Assembly: GCA_963742865.1 (NCBI GenBank)
Contig: CAVUNW010000072.1
Coordinates: 1 to 64,000, forward strand
Reading direction: 5' to 3'
DNA: 64,000 nt
Source of the DNA: Bog-532 sp963742865
Lineage (GTDB): Bacteria > Actinomycetota > Actinomycetes > Streptosporangiales > Streptosporangiaceae
Shown piece by piece: positions 35,733 through 45,030 of the stretch; position 1 is the first letter of the stretch; each line of letters starts with the position of its first letter. The notes under the pieces were generated by a model, which saw only the letters and a program-made list of their open reading frames with translations, was not told where the DNA came from and did no database searches. The position numbers were made by a program, and so were the translations under genes.

Positions 35733-36596
35733 GTGGTCACCTCGGCAACAGGCCGGAAAGGGCGCAACGCCAGGAACACGGGCCGCAACGCGCGATTGAC
35801 GGGCCGTCGCGCAGCGAACAGCCCGGCGATGAAGTTCCTGGGCCGGGCCGGCCTGGCCGCCCGCGGCGTGATGTACATCATCATTGGCTGGATCGCGATC
35901 CAGATAGCGTTCGGCCATTCGAGCCACCAGGCCGACCAGACGGGAGCGCTGCACCTCCTCGGCCGCAACGCATTCGGCGAGATCGCGCTGTGGCTGCTGG
36001 TCATCGGATTCGCCGGGATGACGCTGTGGCGGCTGGCCGAGGCCGTCTACGGTTCCCCCGGCCAGGATGGGCGCAAGGCCAGCACGCGACTGGCGGCACT
36101 GGGCCGCGCCGTCATCTACGGCGCCATCGCCTACGGTGTGCTGAAGTACGCCCTCGGCGTCGGCGGACCCCAGTCCAGCGATCAGCAGTCCGTGGACCTG
36201 ACCGCGAGCGTGATGAGCCATCCCGGCGGGCGGGTGGCCGTGGTCATCGCCGGGCTGATCCTCGCCGGCGCCGGCCTCTACATGGCCTACTCGGCCTGGC
36301 AGAAGCACTTCCTCAAGAAGCTGAACACGGGCCAGATGCGGCCGCGGACACGGCAGGTCGTCACGTGGCTCGGCCGGGTCGGCGGCATCGCCCGCGGCGC
36401 GGTGTTCGCCACGGCCGGGGTGTTCCTGGTCATCGCCGCGCTCCGGGCCCAGCCACAGCAGGCCAAGGGAGTGGACTCCGCGCTGCGCGCCCTCACGCTG
36501 ACCCCGCTCGGCCCGTGGCTGCTGCTGGCGGTGGCCATTGGCCTCATCATGTTCGGCGCCTACTCGTGCTGCGAGGCGCGCTGGCGCCGCGTGTAG
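35733..36596 (+). CDS. DUF1206 membrane protein
   Basis: A 287-residue actinobacterial membrane protein made of three repeats, each a helix pair with ARGVMYIIIGWIAIQIAFG, GRAVIYGAIAYGVLKYALG and ARGAVFATAGVFLVIAALRA at matching places, about six helices in total. The first 30 residues are Arg/Asn-rich. The start is a GTG preceded by GGGAGG. Function unknown; the family is widespread in actinomycetes. Confidence 0.9.
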   Translation: MVTSATGRKGRNARNTGRNARLTGRRAANSPAMKFLGRAGLAARGVMYIIIGWIAIQIAFGHSSHQADQTGALHLLGRNAFGEIALWLLVIGFAGMTLWRLAEAVYGSPGQDGRKASTRLAALGRAVIYGAIAYGVLKYALGVGGPQSSDQQSVDLTASVMSHPGGRVAVVIAGLILAGAGLYMAYSAWQKHFLKKLNTGQMRPRTRQVVTWLGRVGGIARGAVFATAGVFLVIAALRAQPQQAKGVDSALRALTLTPLGPWLLLAVAIGLIMFGAYSCCEARWRRV

Positions 36597-36623
36597 GGAT
36601 CCGGGAAGGGTAATCGCGCTGAT

Positions 36624-38601
36624 ATGGGTTCCGCCGAGCCAGAACGCCTGCTTGCCGGGCGTTACCAGCTTCATACCATCATCGGCCGGGGCGGGATGGG
36701 CGTCGTCTGGCGGGCTCGCGACCAGTTGCTGGGCCGGGATGTCGCGGTTAAGGAGATCGTCTGGCCGCCGCACCTGGACACGGAAGAACGGGATATCGCG
36801 CGCCGTCGCGCGTTGCGGGAAGCCCAGATGGCCGCGCGGCTCAGCCATCCCAACGTGGTCGTCATCTACGACATCATCGAGGAAGACGGCCGGCCGTGGC
36901 TCGTGATGGAACTTGTCCCACACCGCTCGCTGCGCGACGTGATCGTGGCGGACGGGCCGCTGCCGCCAGCCAGGGCCGCTCACGTGGGTCTCGGGGTCCT
37001 GGCCGCGCTCCGGGCGGCGCACCGCGCCGGTGTCCTGCACCGGGACGTTAAGCCGGCCAATGTGCTGCTCGCCCCCGAGGGCCGGGTGGTGCTCACCGAC
37101 TTCGGCATCGCGAGGGCAGCCGACAGCCCCGCCCTGACCAGTTCGGGTGTCCTGGTCGGCTCGCCGTCGTACATTTCCCCGGAACGGGCCCGGGGGGAGG
37201 GCGCCACCGCCGCAGGCGACATGTGGGCCCTCGGGGCGTGCCTGTACGCCGCGGTGGAGGGCCGGCCGCCGTTCGAGCGGGACGGAGCCCTGGCCAGCCT
37301 GACCGCGGTCGTGACCGACGAGCCCGACCCGCCCGGCCACGCCGGCCCGTTGTGGCCGGTCATCAGCGGCCTGCTCCGTAAAGAGCCCGCTGAGCGCCTG
37401 GGCGCTGACACGGTAGAGGAGATGCTCCGTCGCGTCAGCGATGGGGAGGCGCCCCCTGCTGGGCAGGAGCGGCCGGCGGAGAGCGAGCGGCCGGCGGAGC
37501 CCGCGCCCCCCGTCGCGGCCCCCCTCACCGGGCTGCCACCCGCTGAGCTCCCCCTCGCTGGCCCAGCCGCAGAGCCGGAGTCACCCGCCGGGGCCGAGCC
37601 CCGTGCCGCATCCGGGCCACCCGCCGGGGCCGAGTCAGCTGCCGCACCCGGAGTACCCGCCGGGGCCGAGCCGGGTACCGCTCCTGTATCACCGGCCGGG
37701 ACGGGGGAGCCAACGGGCCCGGTACCGTCCGCGGCCGCTAATGACCCAACCGGGCCGGTTCCGGCCGTGGCCACATCGGTGCCGGAGGACTCGGGTCCGC
37801 CGGCTCCGGGAGACCTCCCCTCCGGGAGTCCTCCGCCGGACAGCGACCGGCCCGGCAGCGCCCGGCCAGCGGAGGAAGCCGGGCCGCGCGCGCACCGCCG
37901 GCGCGTGGCCATCCTGGCCGCCGCGGCTGCAGCCACGGTCGCGGTCGTCGCGGGCGCTGTGGTGGCCGTCGTCCTCGCCGCCTCGGGCTCGGCGCAGCAC
38001 CCCTCGGCGCACGCCGCCACCTCCACGCCACGGACCTCCGCTACCCGGTCCGTACCCGCATCGTCCCCGGCCTCCCCGTCCAGCCGGGCCACGGCGAGCC
38101 CGGCCTCGTCCAGCCCGGCCACGGCCCCCGGTGGCACGAGCGCCTTGCCGGCCGGTTACCAGCGGTTCACGAACTCAACCGGCTTCTCCATCGGCGTGCC
38201 GACGGGCTGGCAGATTTCCCACGACGGGCACTACGTCTATATCCGGGACCCGGCCAACAGCGGAATCTTCCTGCTCATCGACCAGTCCAACCAGCCCCAG
38301 CCGAACGCGCTGGCCGACTGGCAGCAGCAGGCCGCGAGCCCGGCAGAACAGCTACCCGGGCTACCACCTCATCCGCCTGCAGGCCGTGCATTACGCGCAG
38401 GCGGAGCAGGCCGCGGACTGGGAGTTCACCTACAACCGGAGCGGGATCGAGGTGCACATCCTGAACCGGAACATCCTGGCCAACGCCGATCACGCGTACG
38501 CCCTGTACTGGTCGGTGCCCGAAACCGAGTGGAGCGCCGACTACCACTACTTCCAGGCCTTTGCGGCCACCTTCCAGCCCGCGGGTGTAAACCAGGGCTG
38601 A
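36624..38601 (+). CDS. Membrane Ser/Thr protein kinase (PknB type), one frameshift near the end
   Basis: The kinase domain fills residues 10-275: IIGRGGMGVVWRARDQLLG, VAVKEI, the catalytic HRDVKPANVLL, DFGIA and VGSPSYISPERARG. A long Pro/Ala/Glu-rich linker follows (about 275-420), then one membrane helix (VAILAAAAAATVAVVAGAVV), a Ser/Thr-rich segment and an outside domain starting YQRFTNSTGFSIGVPTGW. At about 38339 one surplus C in AGCCCGGC shifts the frame; removing it gives AASRQNSYPGYHLIRLQAVHY and the stop at 38601. As read, the frame would run on across the next gene. Outside domain likely senses a cell-wall or small ligand. Confidence 0.88.
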
Positions 38602-38639
38602 GACGATATCGCCCGGTCACCGCTGACGAGGAAGGCCGT

Positions 38640-39038
38640 ATGCCAGGGATCCGTAAGATCAACGTGCCGGGCGTGGAACGGCTGCCGGCCTTCTGTCACG
38701 CCACCATCGCGGGCGATCAGGTCTTCGTTTCCGGGATGCTGGGAGCCCGCGAGGGTGCCCTTGAACTCGTGCCCGGCGGAGTTGCCGCCCAGACCGTGCA
38801 GGCTCTCCGCAACATCGAAACCGTCCTGGGCGCGTGCGGATGCGGTCTGCCCGACGTGGCCAAGGTGAACGTGTATCTGGCCGACATGGCCACGTTCGGG
38901 GAGATGAACGACGCCTACGTCGGCGTGTTCGGCACCGATCCGCCGGCCCGGATCACCGTGGGCTGCAATGGCCTGGCCCTCGGCGCGGCGGTGGAGATAG
39001 ATTGTGTCGCTTTCCGCCCGGCTCCCGGAGCGGACTGA
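38640..39038 (+). CDS. RidA-family enamine/imine deaminase
   Basis: A 132-residue YjgF/YER057c/UK114 protein: VSGMLGAREGALELVPGGVAAQTVQALRNIETVLGACG, VAKVNVYLADMATFGEMNDAYVGVFG, PPARITVGC and VEIDCVAF. The conserved Arg in PPARITV is present. RidA removes reactive 2-aminoacrylate-type enamines. The ATG follows GAGGAAGGCC. It follows the kinase gene by 38 bp. Confidence 0.9.
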   Translation: MPGIRKINVPGVERLPAFCHATIAGDQVFVSGMLGAREGALELVPGGVAAQTVQALRNIETVLGACGCGLPDVAKVNVYLADMATFGEMNDAYVGVFGTDPPARITVGCNGLALGAAVEIDCVAFRPAPGAD

Positions 39039-39143
39039 CCCGACATTCCCCGGAGCCGCGCCGATCGCGCTGCAGCGCACATGCATCGATCCAATCGGGC
39101 AAAATTAGACTTTATCTGACCACTGGATGGTTTCTGGTCACCT

Positions 39144-39191
39144 GGCCCTGGTCAGCAGGCCCTGGTCAGCAGGCCCTGGTCAGCAGGCCCT
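39144..39191. repeat. 14-bp tandem array at the TetR gene end
   Basis: GGCCCTGGTCAGCA occurs three times without change (39144-39185), then GGCCCT. The stop codon of the TetR gene (39152-39154) falls within the first unit, so the array encodes the last residues of that protein. 14 is not a multiple of three, so each copy changes frame. Confidence 0.9.
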
Positions 39192-39913
39192 CGGCTTACC
39201 GGCTCCTGCTCACCAGCGAGGATGTCCACCTCCGCCTGGTAGAGCAGGGCCGGATCGACCCCGGTGGCGGTGAGGTGGCCGTCAAGCTCGAGGCTGAGCA
39301 CGCCGTGCAGGCGGGTCCACGCCAGCAGCGCGCGCAGCAGGGTGGCCGGCGGCAGTGCGGACGCGCCCGAACGGGCGTGCCAGGCCTCCAATTGCGTGCG
39401 CAGGCTGGCCGGAACCGAGCCCCCGGCCGGAACCGGAGGCCCGGAGGAGACCGAGGGCCCGGACGGCGAACCGCGCACCTCGCTGAGCACGCTGAGGAAG
39501 ACGTCCATGCTCCGCTGGGCCGCCGGGATGACCCGGTCGGGCTCCAGCTGGCCAGAGCCGGCGAGGTTAGCGAAAACCAGCCGGTAACGGTGCGGCTCGG
39601 CCAGTGCCCACGTCCGGTACGCGCCCGCGGTGGCCCGGAACCGGGCCACCGGCGACGCCCCCCGGACCGCGGCGGCCTGAAGGACGTCGGCCAGGCCGTG
39701 GTAGGCGTCGACGATGAGCTCGGCCAGCAGGTCATCCCGGCTGGCGAAGTAGCGGTACAGGGCGGCGCCGGACATGCCCATGGCCTTCGCGATGGCGTTG
39801 AGCGAGAGTGCCCCGGTTCCCCCCTCGGCGATCTGCTGCATGGCCAGCTGCTTGATCTCCGCGAGCGTCTCCTGGCGATAGCGCTCGCGCCGCGTCAGCA
39901 ACCTTTCCGTCAT
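39152..39913 (-). CDS. TetR-family regulator
   Basis: A 253-residue protein. The DNA-binding domain is RYRQETLAEIKQLAMQQIAE, LSLNAIAKAMGMSGAALYRYFASRDDLLAEL. The C-terminal ligand domain is of the WHG type (AEPHRYRLVFANLAGSG, ALLAWTRLHGVLSLELDG). Residues after about 235 come from the 14-bp array. It is divergent from the methyltransferase gene. Candidate operator: the ACTTAAGT palindrome at 39963-39970 with a GTAAGTTAC-like half just before it. Confidence 0.87.
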   Translation of the reverse strand: MTERLLTRRERYRQETLAEIKQLAMQQIAEGGTGALSLNAIAKAMGMSGAALYRYFASRDDLLAELIVDAYHGLADVLQAAAVRGASPVARFRATAGAYRTWALAEPHRYRLVFANLAGSGQLEPDRVIPAAQRSMDVFLSVLSEVRGSPSGPSVSSGPPVPAGGSVPASLRTQLEAWHARSGASALPPATLLRALLAWTRLHGVLSLELDGHLTATGVDPALLYQAEVDILAGEQEPVSRGPADQGLLTRAC

Positions 39914-40235
39914 CTCGTCACGCTCCCGTAAGTTACGACTCCACGCTCATTAATAGTTGGTAACTTAAGTAAGATACTCTAACCCCCGAGCAGCCGAACC
40001 GCACTACAATCCGGGCAGGCGGACACAACAGGGCCGCGCTATTTTGGTCCGGGGAAGCCCTGTGATACTTTGCGGCTTTGCTGTTCAGAGGTCTTCCAGC
40101 GGACCCCTGGACCGAATCGTCAGCATGGCCGGGACGGGACCGCCCAGAACGAGACCACGCTGGCAGCCCAGTTGACAAGCAATCCGGGATACAGAGGTTC
40201 GGGAAGGCCTGCCATGAACTCTGCGTGCGTCGCCA
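39914..40235. promoter_or_regulatory. Divergent spacer with candidate TetR operator
   Basis: The spacer between the tetR and methyltransferase starts is AT-rich at 39940-39985. It holds CCCGTAAGTTACG and, 20 bp on, GGTAACTTAAGTAAGATAC, which share the inverted element GTAACTTA/TAAGTTAC around the palindrome ACTTAAGT. The spacing suits a TetR dimer or pair of dimers. Inferred from symmetry and position only. Confidence 0.45.
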
Positions 40236-40826
40236 GTGACTTATCGCGACGGATCGCCCACGCCTGCGTCTGAGACCACCTGGCTGGACCAGCTGCTACA
40301 GCGGTGGCGTGTCCGGATGGCACTGGGAGAGCTACCGCGGACCCCGCGGCTCCTGGACATCGGAACGCACGACGGGACCATGTTCCGCCTCAGCGGCGCG
40401 ACTGGGGTCGGCATCGATCCGGAGCTGATCGAAGCCCCCGCACTCTCCGGAGTGACGCTGGTCAAGGGGTTCTTCCCCGTCGACCTGCCGGCGCTGCCGG
40501 AAGGAACCTTCGACGCGGCCACCGCGCTGGCGGTCGTGGAGCACGTACCCGAGTCCGATCTGGAGACCTGGGCCAAGGTGCTAGCCCAGCTCATGGTCCC
40601 GAACGGCGTCCTGGTCATCACGGTCCCGTCACCGACGGTCGACGTGCTGCTGCACGTCCTCATGCGCCTGCGCCTGATCGCCGGGATCGAGGCACACCAG
40701 CATCACGGGTTCCAGCCGGGCGACCTGGACGACATCTTCACCGCCCCGTTGTGGCGGCGGCGCACACACCGCCGGTTTCAGCTGGGCCTGAATCACCTTT
40801 ACGTCTTCGAGCGCCTGCCCAGCTGA
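40236..40826 (+). CDS. SAM-dependent methyltransferase (class I)
   Basis: A 196-residue protein. PRLLDIGTHDGTMFRLSG is the SAM loop, GVGIDPELIEAP the acidic second strand, FDAATALAVVEHVPESDLETWAKVL the post-motif region and MVPNGVLVITVPSPTVDVLLHVL the fourth. A closing HRRFQLGLNHLYVFERL resembles sugar or lipid O-methyltransferases. The GTG at 40236 is the only reasonable start in frame. Confidence 0.8.
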   Translation: MTYRDGSPTPASETTWLDQLLQRWRVRMALGELPRTPRLLDIGTHDGTMFRLSGATGVGIDPELIEAPALSGVTLVKGFFPVDLPALPEGTFDAATALAVVEHVPESDLETWAKVLAQLMVPNGVLVITVPSPTVDVLLHVLMRLRLIAGIEAHQHHGFQPGDLDDIFTAPLWRRRTHRRFQLGLNHLYVFERLPS

Positions 40827-40828
40827 CG

Positions 40829-41251
40829 TCAGGCCCCGGCCGGATCGAGAAGCGGCGCCAGCGGATCAAGCTGTATCGTCGCCGTGCGCAGCAGGGTGAC
40901 GAGCGCCGCGGGGTTACGCCGGTTATAGAGCGGTCCGGCGGCATCCGTCAGGAGCACGCTGACGGCGGCGACGCCCTGCGCCGCTACCGGAAGCGGGGCG
41001 ATCAGCCGGGTCAGCATCTCGTGCACCTCGGGCTCGGCGGCGGCAATCTGGTCGCGGCGCAGCAGCATCCGGGCCGAGCCGGGCCCGGATGGACGGCCGG
41101 CCGTTTCCAGCAGGCGCTCCCAATTCCGGGCCAGCGCCTGACGCTTCCGGAGTGAAACGAGCTCCTCGGCGCGAGCGGCTAGCAGCCGGCCCGATTCGGG
41201 CGGGCGGCCGGCCGCCAGCTCACGATCAAGCGACGAGCCGAGCATACGCAT
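40829..41251 (-). CDS. Hypothetical helical protein
   Basis: A 140-residue protein (MRMLGSSLDRELAAGRPPES and on) that reads as an all-helical actinomycete protein; VSLRKRQALARNWERLLETA and LAPLLDPAGA at the end. It is convergent with the methyltransferase and divergent from the GlxA-type regulator. Family not recognised. An upstream extension to 41410 is open but Arg/Gly-rich and unlike protein. Confidence 0.6.
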   Translation of the reverse strand: MRMLGSSLDRELAAGRPPESGRLLAARAEELVSLRKRQALARNWERLLETAGRPSGPGSARMLLRRDQIAAAEPEVHEMLTRLIAPLPVAAQGVAAVSVLLTDAAGPLYNRRNPAALVTLLRTATIQLDPLAPLLDPAGA

Positions 41252-41450
41252 CAGCAGCCGATCCGGGAGCCGGCGCGGGCGCGCCACGAGGGCTCCCGCG
41301 CCGCCGGGGTCACGCAGTACCAGGACGGGCCGCCGGCCGTAGCCGGACGGCGCACGGCCCCGGCCGGGGGAGCGGCGATGAGGACGGAGCGCACGATCAA
41401 TTCCTGGCACGCTTCCATCGTGCGACTGACCTCAGCACGAGGGAAAGTGG

Positions 41451-41466
41451 CACTATTGACATAGTG
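41451..41466. promoter_or_regulatory. Inverted repeat overlapping the regulator start
   Basis: CACTAT-TGAC-ATAGTG is a perfect 6-bp dyad with a four-base centre. Its last three bases are the GTG proposed as the start codon of the next gene. It looks like an autoregulatory operator, or it means that the true start lies downstream (a GTG at 41512). Confidence 0.5.
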
Positions 41467-42501
41467 CGCGACAAAGCTGCCAAAGTTTCCCGCCGCCCTC
41501 CGGCCGCCTCCGTGCCGCCGGTGCCGGTCACCCCGGCACCGCGGCCGCATACGGTCGCGCTAGTGGTCTACGACGGCGTCTCCCCGTTCGAGATCGGCGT
41601 CGTCTGCGACATCTTCGGCGGCAGCTACGCCGCGGACTTCGGGGTGCCGTGGTACCGCCTGTCCGTCTGCGCGCTCACGCCCTCGGTGACCCTGGACGCC
41701 GGCTTCCGGATGGAGGTCCCGCACGGCCTGGAGGCGCTAAAGTCCGCGGACACCGTGATCGTGGCGCCGACCGCGCAGCCTGACCGGGTACCGGCCGAGG
41801 TCCTGGCGGCGCTGCGCGCGGCGCGGCGGCGGGGATGCCGCCTCCTCTCGCTGTGCACCGGGGCGTTCATCCTGGCGGCCGCGGGCATCCTTGACGGCCA
41901 TCCCGCCACCACGCACTGGTCAGAATGCGCCGATCTGGCCCGCCGCTATCCCCGCGTGTCGGTCGACCCCGGGGTGCTGTACGTCGACGAGGGAGACCTT
42001 CTCACCTCGGCCGGCAGTGCCGCGAGCCTTGACCTGTGCCTGCACGTGGTGCAGCGCGACTATGGCACCGAGATCGCCAGCCGGCTCGCCCGTGACCTGG
42101 TGGTGCCGCTGCACCGCGAGGGAGGCCAGGCACAGTTCATCGAGACGCCGATGCCCGCACTGGACGACGCCAGCCTGTTCGCCGGCACCGTAGCGTGGCT
42201 GCAGGCGCACCTGGACGAGACGATGACGGTCCGGGATCTCGCCGATCGCGCGGCGATGAGCCCGCGCACGTTCGCCCGCCGGTTCCTGGCCAGCACCGGC
42301 GCGACCCCCTATCAGTGGATCGTCCGGGAACGAGTCCGCTTCGCCCAGCGGCTCCTGGAGACCAGCGATCTGCCCGTGGAGGTCATCGCGCGCCAGACCG
42401 GCTTCTGCACGGCCGGTAATCTGCGCAAGCATTTCGGGCGCGTGCTGCGGACCAGCCCGCAGGCTTACCGGCATTCCTTCCAGGCCCGGTGGCCCGGTTA
42501 A
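41464..42501 (+). CDS. GlxA/FtrA-type regulator (DJ-1/PfpI plus AraC domains)
   Basis: About 345 residues. The N-terminal class I amidotransferase-like domain (VALVVYDGVSPFEIGVVCDIFGG, CRLLSLCTGAFILAAAGILDG, TTHWSECADLARRYP) keeps the nucleophile-position Cys in LCTGAF. The C-terminal AraC domain has MTVRDLADRAAMSPRTFARRF and GATPYQWIVRERVRFAQRLLE. Such regulators answer to amino-acid-like or aldehyde signals; target genes unknown. The start is uncertain (see the dyad at 41451). Confidence 0.88.
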   Translation: MRDKAAKVSRRPPAASVPPVPVTPAPRPHTVALVVYDGVSPFEIGVVCDIFGGSYAADFGVPWYRLSVCALTPSVTLDAGFRMEVPHGLEALKSADTVIVAPTAQPDRVPAEVLAALRAARRRGCRLLSLCTGAFILAAAGILDGHPATTHWSECADLARRYPRVSVDPGVLYVDEGDLLTSAGSAASLDLCLHVVQRDYGTEIASRLARDLVVPLHREGGQAQFIETPMPALDDASLFAGTVAWLQAHLDETMTVRDLADRAAMSPRTFARRFLASTGATPYQWIVRERVRFAQRLLETSDLPVEVIARQTGFCTAGNLRKHFGRVLRTSPQAYRHSFQARWPG

Positions 42502-42516
42502 GACCAGCCGGCCTCC

Positions 42517-42558
42517 GGATCAAGCTGTCCGGATCAAGCTGTCCGGATCAAGCTATAC
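42517..42558. repeat. 14-bp tandem array between convergent stops
   Basis: GGATCAAGCTGTCC is repeated twice exactly, followed by GGATCAAGCTATAC. It fills most of the 59-bp gap between the stops of the GlxA-type regulator (42501) and the histidine kinase (42561). Confidence 0.88.
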
Positions 42559-42560
42559 CG

Positions 42561-43955
42561 TCAGGCGGGAGCCGCACCGGGCAGTGTGAGCGTCAGCCGC
42601 GTGCCCTGCCCGGGCTCGCTGCTGGCCGTCAGCCGGCCGCCATGCGCCTGCGTCAGCTCGGCCGCGATCGCCAGGCCGATGCCGCTGCCGGAAATCTGGG
42701 CCACCTGCCGGCCACGCCAGAACCGGTCGAAGATGTGCGGCAGGTCCTCGGCGGGGATGCCCGTACCGGTGTCGATGACCTGAAGAACCGCGTCCGGACC
42801 GGCCTGCCGGGTGACGATGGTGACGCGACCGCCGGACGGGGTGAACTTCAGCGCATTGGTGAGCAGGTTGGTGATCACCTGATGCAGCCAGTGCGGATCA
42901 GCGAGCACGGGCGCCGCGGACAGCCGCCGCGTCAGGGTGATGCCGGCGGCCTCGAAGCGCCGGGCCAGGCTGTCGGCAGCGCTGGCGGCCAGGCCGGCCA
43001 GATCACTGCGCCGCACGGCCAGGTGCAGGGCGGCGGCGTCCGCCGCGGCCAGGGTCTGTAGGTCGGCGACCATGCGGGCCAGGCGCAGCACCTCATCGCG
43101 CAGCGAGGCCAGCTCGTCGGGCGTCGGTTCGGCCACCCCGTCCAGGAGTGCCTCATGCCCGGCCTGCAGCACCGCGATCGGTGTGCGCAGCTCGTGCGCG
43201 ACGTCCGCGACCAGGTCCCGGCGCAGCTGCTCCTGCCGGTCCATCGTGCTGGCCATCTGGTCGAAGGCCGTCGCCAGCTCGCGCAGCTCACCGGGGGCCC
43301 GGATCTCACCCGCGCGGACGGTGCGATCACCGCTCGCCATCGCCCGCGTCACCGCGATGAGCTGGGTAACCGGGCGGGTGATCCGCCGGGCCACGGCCAG
43401 CCCGGTCAGCAACGCCAGCAGGGCCGCGAGCCCGGCCGCGCCGGCGATAGCCCGGAGCAGGGCCGTCTCCAGGACCCGATCGGCGGCGCCCAGGCCGGAG
43501 CCGGTGGACCGGAGCACCGCCACGCCGATCCGCCGGCCCCGGTCCACGATGGGCGCACTCGACTCCGGGCCAGCGGCCGCACCGAAGCCAGCTGAGGACA
43601 CGACCGTACGCCCGGTCTGGTCGCGTATCTGAACAGCCGCACCGGTGCGCGCGGCCAGGTCCAGCACCGGGGAAAGATCGGCGGAAGCCCAGCTGCCGCT
43701 CTGGTTCCAGGCCACCCCGGCCGCCACCGCGACCGCGCCCGCCAGCTCGGCACGCTGCCGGTTCGCCAGGTCCGATACGTCCGCGGCGCTAAACGCTGCG
43801 GTCAGTCCGGCGAGCAGCGCGACCGCGGTCAGCGCGACCAGCAGGAACGCCAGGGCGAGCCGCAGGCCGAGCGTGTCGCCGCGGCTCGCGGGGGCCGGTC
43901 CGCCCGGCGGCTCCGCCGGGTCCGATGCCCCGGGCGGCCGGGCGCCGTCAGCCAT
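42561..43955 (-). CDS. Sensor histidine kinase
   Basis: A 464-residue HK. Two membrane helices (ALAFLLVALTAVALLAGLTAAF near 35-55 and AIAGAAGLAALLALLTGLAVA near 175-195) flank an outside domain; then HAMP (RRITRPVTQLIAVTRAMASGD), the phospho-acceptor DVAHELRTPIAVLQAGHEAL, and the ATPase boxes NLLTNALKF, DTGTGIPAEDLPHIFDRFWRG and GSGIGLAI. BaeS-like. The ATG overlaps the end of the response-regulator gene by 8 bp. Confidence 0.92.
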   Translation of the reverse strand: MADGARPPGASDPAEPPGGPAPASRGDTLGLRLALAFLLVALTAVALLAGLTAAFSAADVSDLANRQRAELAGAVAVAAGVAWNQSGSWASADLSPVLDLAARTGAAVQIRDQTGRTVVSSAGFGAAAGPESSAPIVDRGRRIGVAVLRSTGSGLGAADRVLETALLRAIAGAAGLAALLALLTGLAVARRITRPVTQLIAVTRAMASGDRTVRAGEIRAPGELRELATAFDQMASTMDRQEQLRRDLVADVAHELRTPIAVLQAGHEALLDGVAEPTPDELASLRDEVLRLARMVADLQTLAAADAAALHLAVRRSDLAGLAASAADSLARRFEAAGITLTRRLSAAPVLADPHWLHQVITNLLTNALKFTPSGGRVTIVTRQAGPDAVLQVIDTGTGIPAEDLPHIFDRFWRGRQVAQISGSGIGLAIAAELTQAHGGRLTASSEPGQGTRLTLTLPGAAPA

Positions 43956-44640
43956 CGCGGGCCAGGCCCAGCCGGTAACCGCCGCCGAGGACGGTCTGCA
44001 CAATCTGGGGCTGACCGGGATCGCTCTCGATCTTGCGGCGCAGGTTCTTCACATGAGAGTCGACGGTGCGCTCGTACCCCTCGAACTCATACCCCCGCAC
44101 CCGGTTGATCAGCTCGAACCGCGAGTAGACCCGGCCCGGGACGGTAGCCAGCGCCACCAGGACACCCCATTCGGTCGGCGTGAGGCTGACGGCCTCGCCA
44201 CGGACCATGGCCAGGCGCTGCGGCTCGTCGATCACCAGCGCACCCTGCCCGTAACTGGTCACCCCGTGGGCGGGGGCCGGTCCGCCGCGCCGCAGGATCG
44301 CCTGGACCCGCAGGACCAGTTCCCGCGGGCTGAACGGCTTGGTCACGTAGTCATCGGCGCCCAGTTCCAGCCCGCGGATACGGTCTTCCTCCGCGCTCCT
44401 GGCCGTCAGCATCAAGATCGGTACGGCCGCCGCCGCCCGGAGCTCACGGGCCACCGTCTCACCAGGCACATCCGGCAGCCCGAGATCGAGGACGACCAGG
44501 TCCGGCATGGCCTCCGCGGCCATGATGATCGCCTCGGCCCCCGAACCGGTCGAGAGCACGGTGAATCCGGCCCGCTCGAGGTAGGAGCGGACGAAGTCCC
44601 GCAGCTTGCGCTCATCCTCGACGACCAGCACCGTCGCCAC
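43948..44640 (-). CDS. OmpR-family response regulator
   Basis: A 230-residue regulator. The receiver has VVEDERK at the start, the phospho-Asp in LVVLDLGLPD, MLTARS and DDYVTKPFSPREL. The DNA-binding half is VSLTPTEWGVLVALATVPGRV, ELINRVRGYEFEGYERTVDSHVKNLRRKI and GGGYRLG. It is the partner of the kinase downstream. Confidence 0.93.
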   Translation of the reverse strand: MATVLVVEDERKLRDFVRSYLERAGFTVLSTGSGAEAIIMAAEAMPDLVVLDLGLPDVPGETVARELRAAAAVPILMLTARSAEEDRIRGLELGADDYVTKPFSPRELVLRVQAILRRGGPAPAHGVTSYGQGALVIDEPQRLAMVRGEAVSLTPTEWGVLVALATVPGRVYSRFELINRVRGYEFEGYERTVDSHVKNLRRKIESDPGQPQIVQTVLGGGYRLGLARDG

Positions 44641-44835
44641 CGTGCGTCACCTGCCCTCGCCATGGCCTGCCCGGGTCTCCATAGTCTCCGGCACGGCCCT
44701 GGCCGGCCAGTAAATCACCGTGGCCGCGCCGCCCGGTCCTGCGTCTCCACACCGCCACCATGTCAACTCCACTGGCCGGTCACCGGCACGGGGTGCACTG
44801 AACAGGACAGCACGCAGGCAGCGAGGGCGGCTCGG

Positions 44836-45030
44836 ATGACCGGTATTGACCTGATCACGGTAACGCCGTGGATCTTGTTCGGCGTGGTTCTCTCCGCCGT
44901 TTGCATCCGTCTGCTGCGCTCACGCCGTGCCGTTCCCCGGCACCCGCCAGCCGGCCGGGAAACCACCGGCCGGCGCGACCCACAGGGAGCACAATGCCCC
45001 GGCAAGAATCCCGCACCCCCGCGGCGGTAG
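44836..45030 (+). CDS. Small single-pass membrane protein
   Basis: A 64-residue frame starting MTGIDLITVTPWILFGVVLS with one hydrophobic helix (PWILFGVVLSAVCIRLL) and a basic tail. It overlaps the next gene by 37 bp, in another frame. The clean membrane helix right after the ATG and its place at the head of a coupled gene group support it, but no homologue is recognised. Confidence 0.5.
   Translation: MTGIDLITVTPWILFGVVLSAVCIRLLRSRRAVPRHPPAGRETTGRRDPQGAQCPGKNPAPPRR

Noticed and set aside
35604..37340. Upstream extension of the malQ frame
   Set aside because: Lies opposite the DUF1206 and kinase genes; the enzyme's conserved start is at 35603.
39144..39191. Short repeats as a CRISPR array
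   Set aside because: Units of 14 bp are contiguous with no spacers and no cas gene is present; same for the arrays at 29382, 42517, 47620 and 51044.
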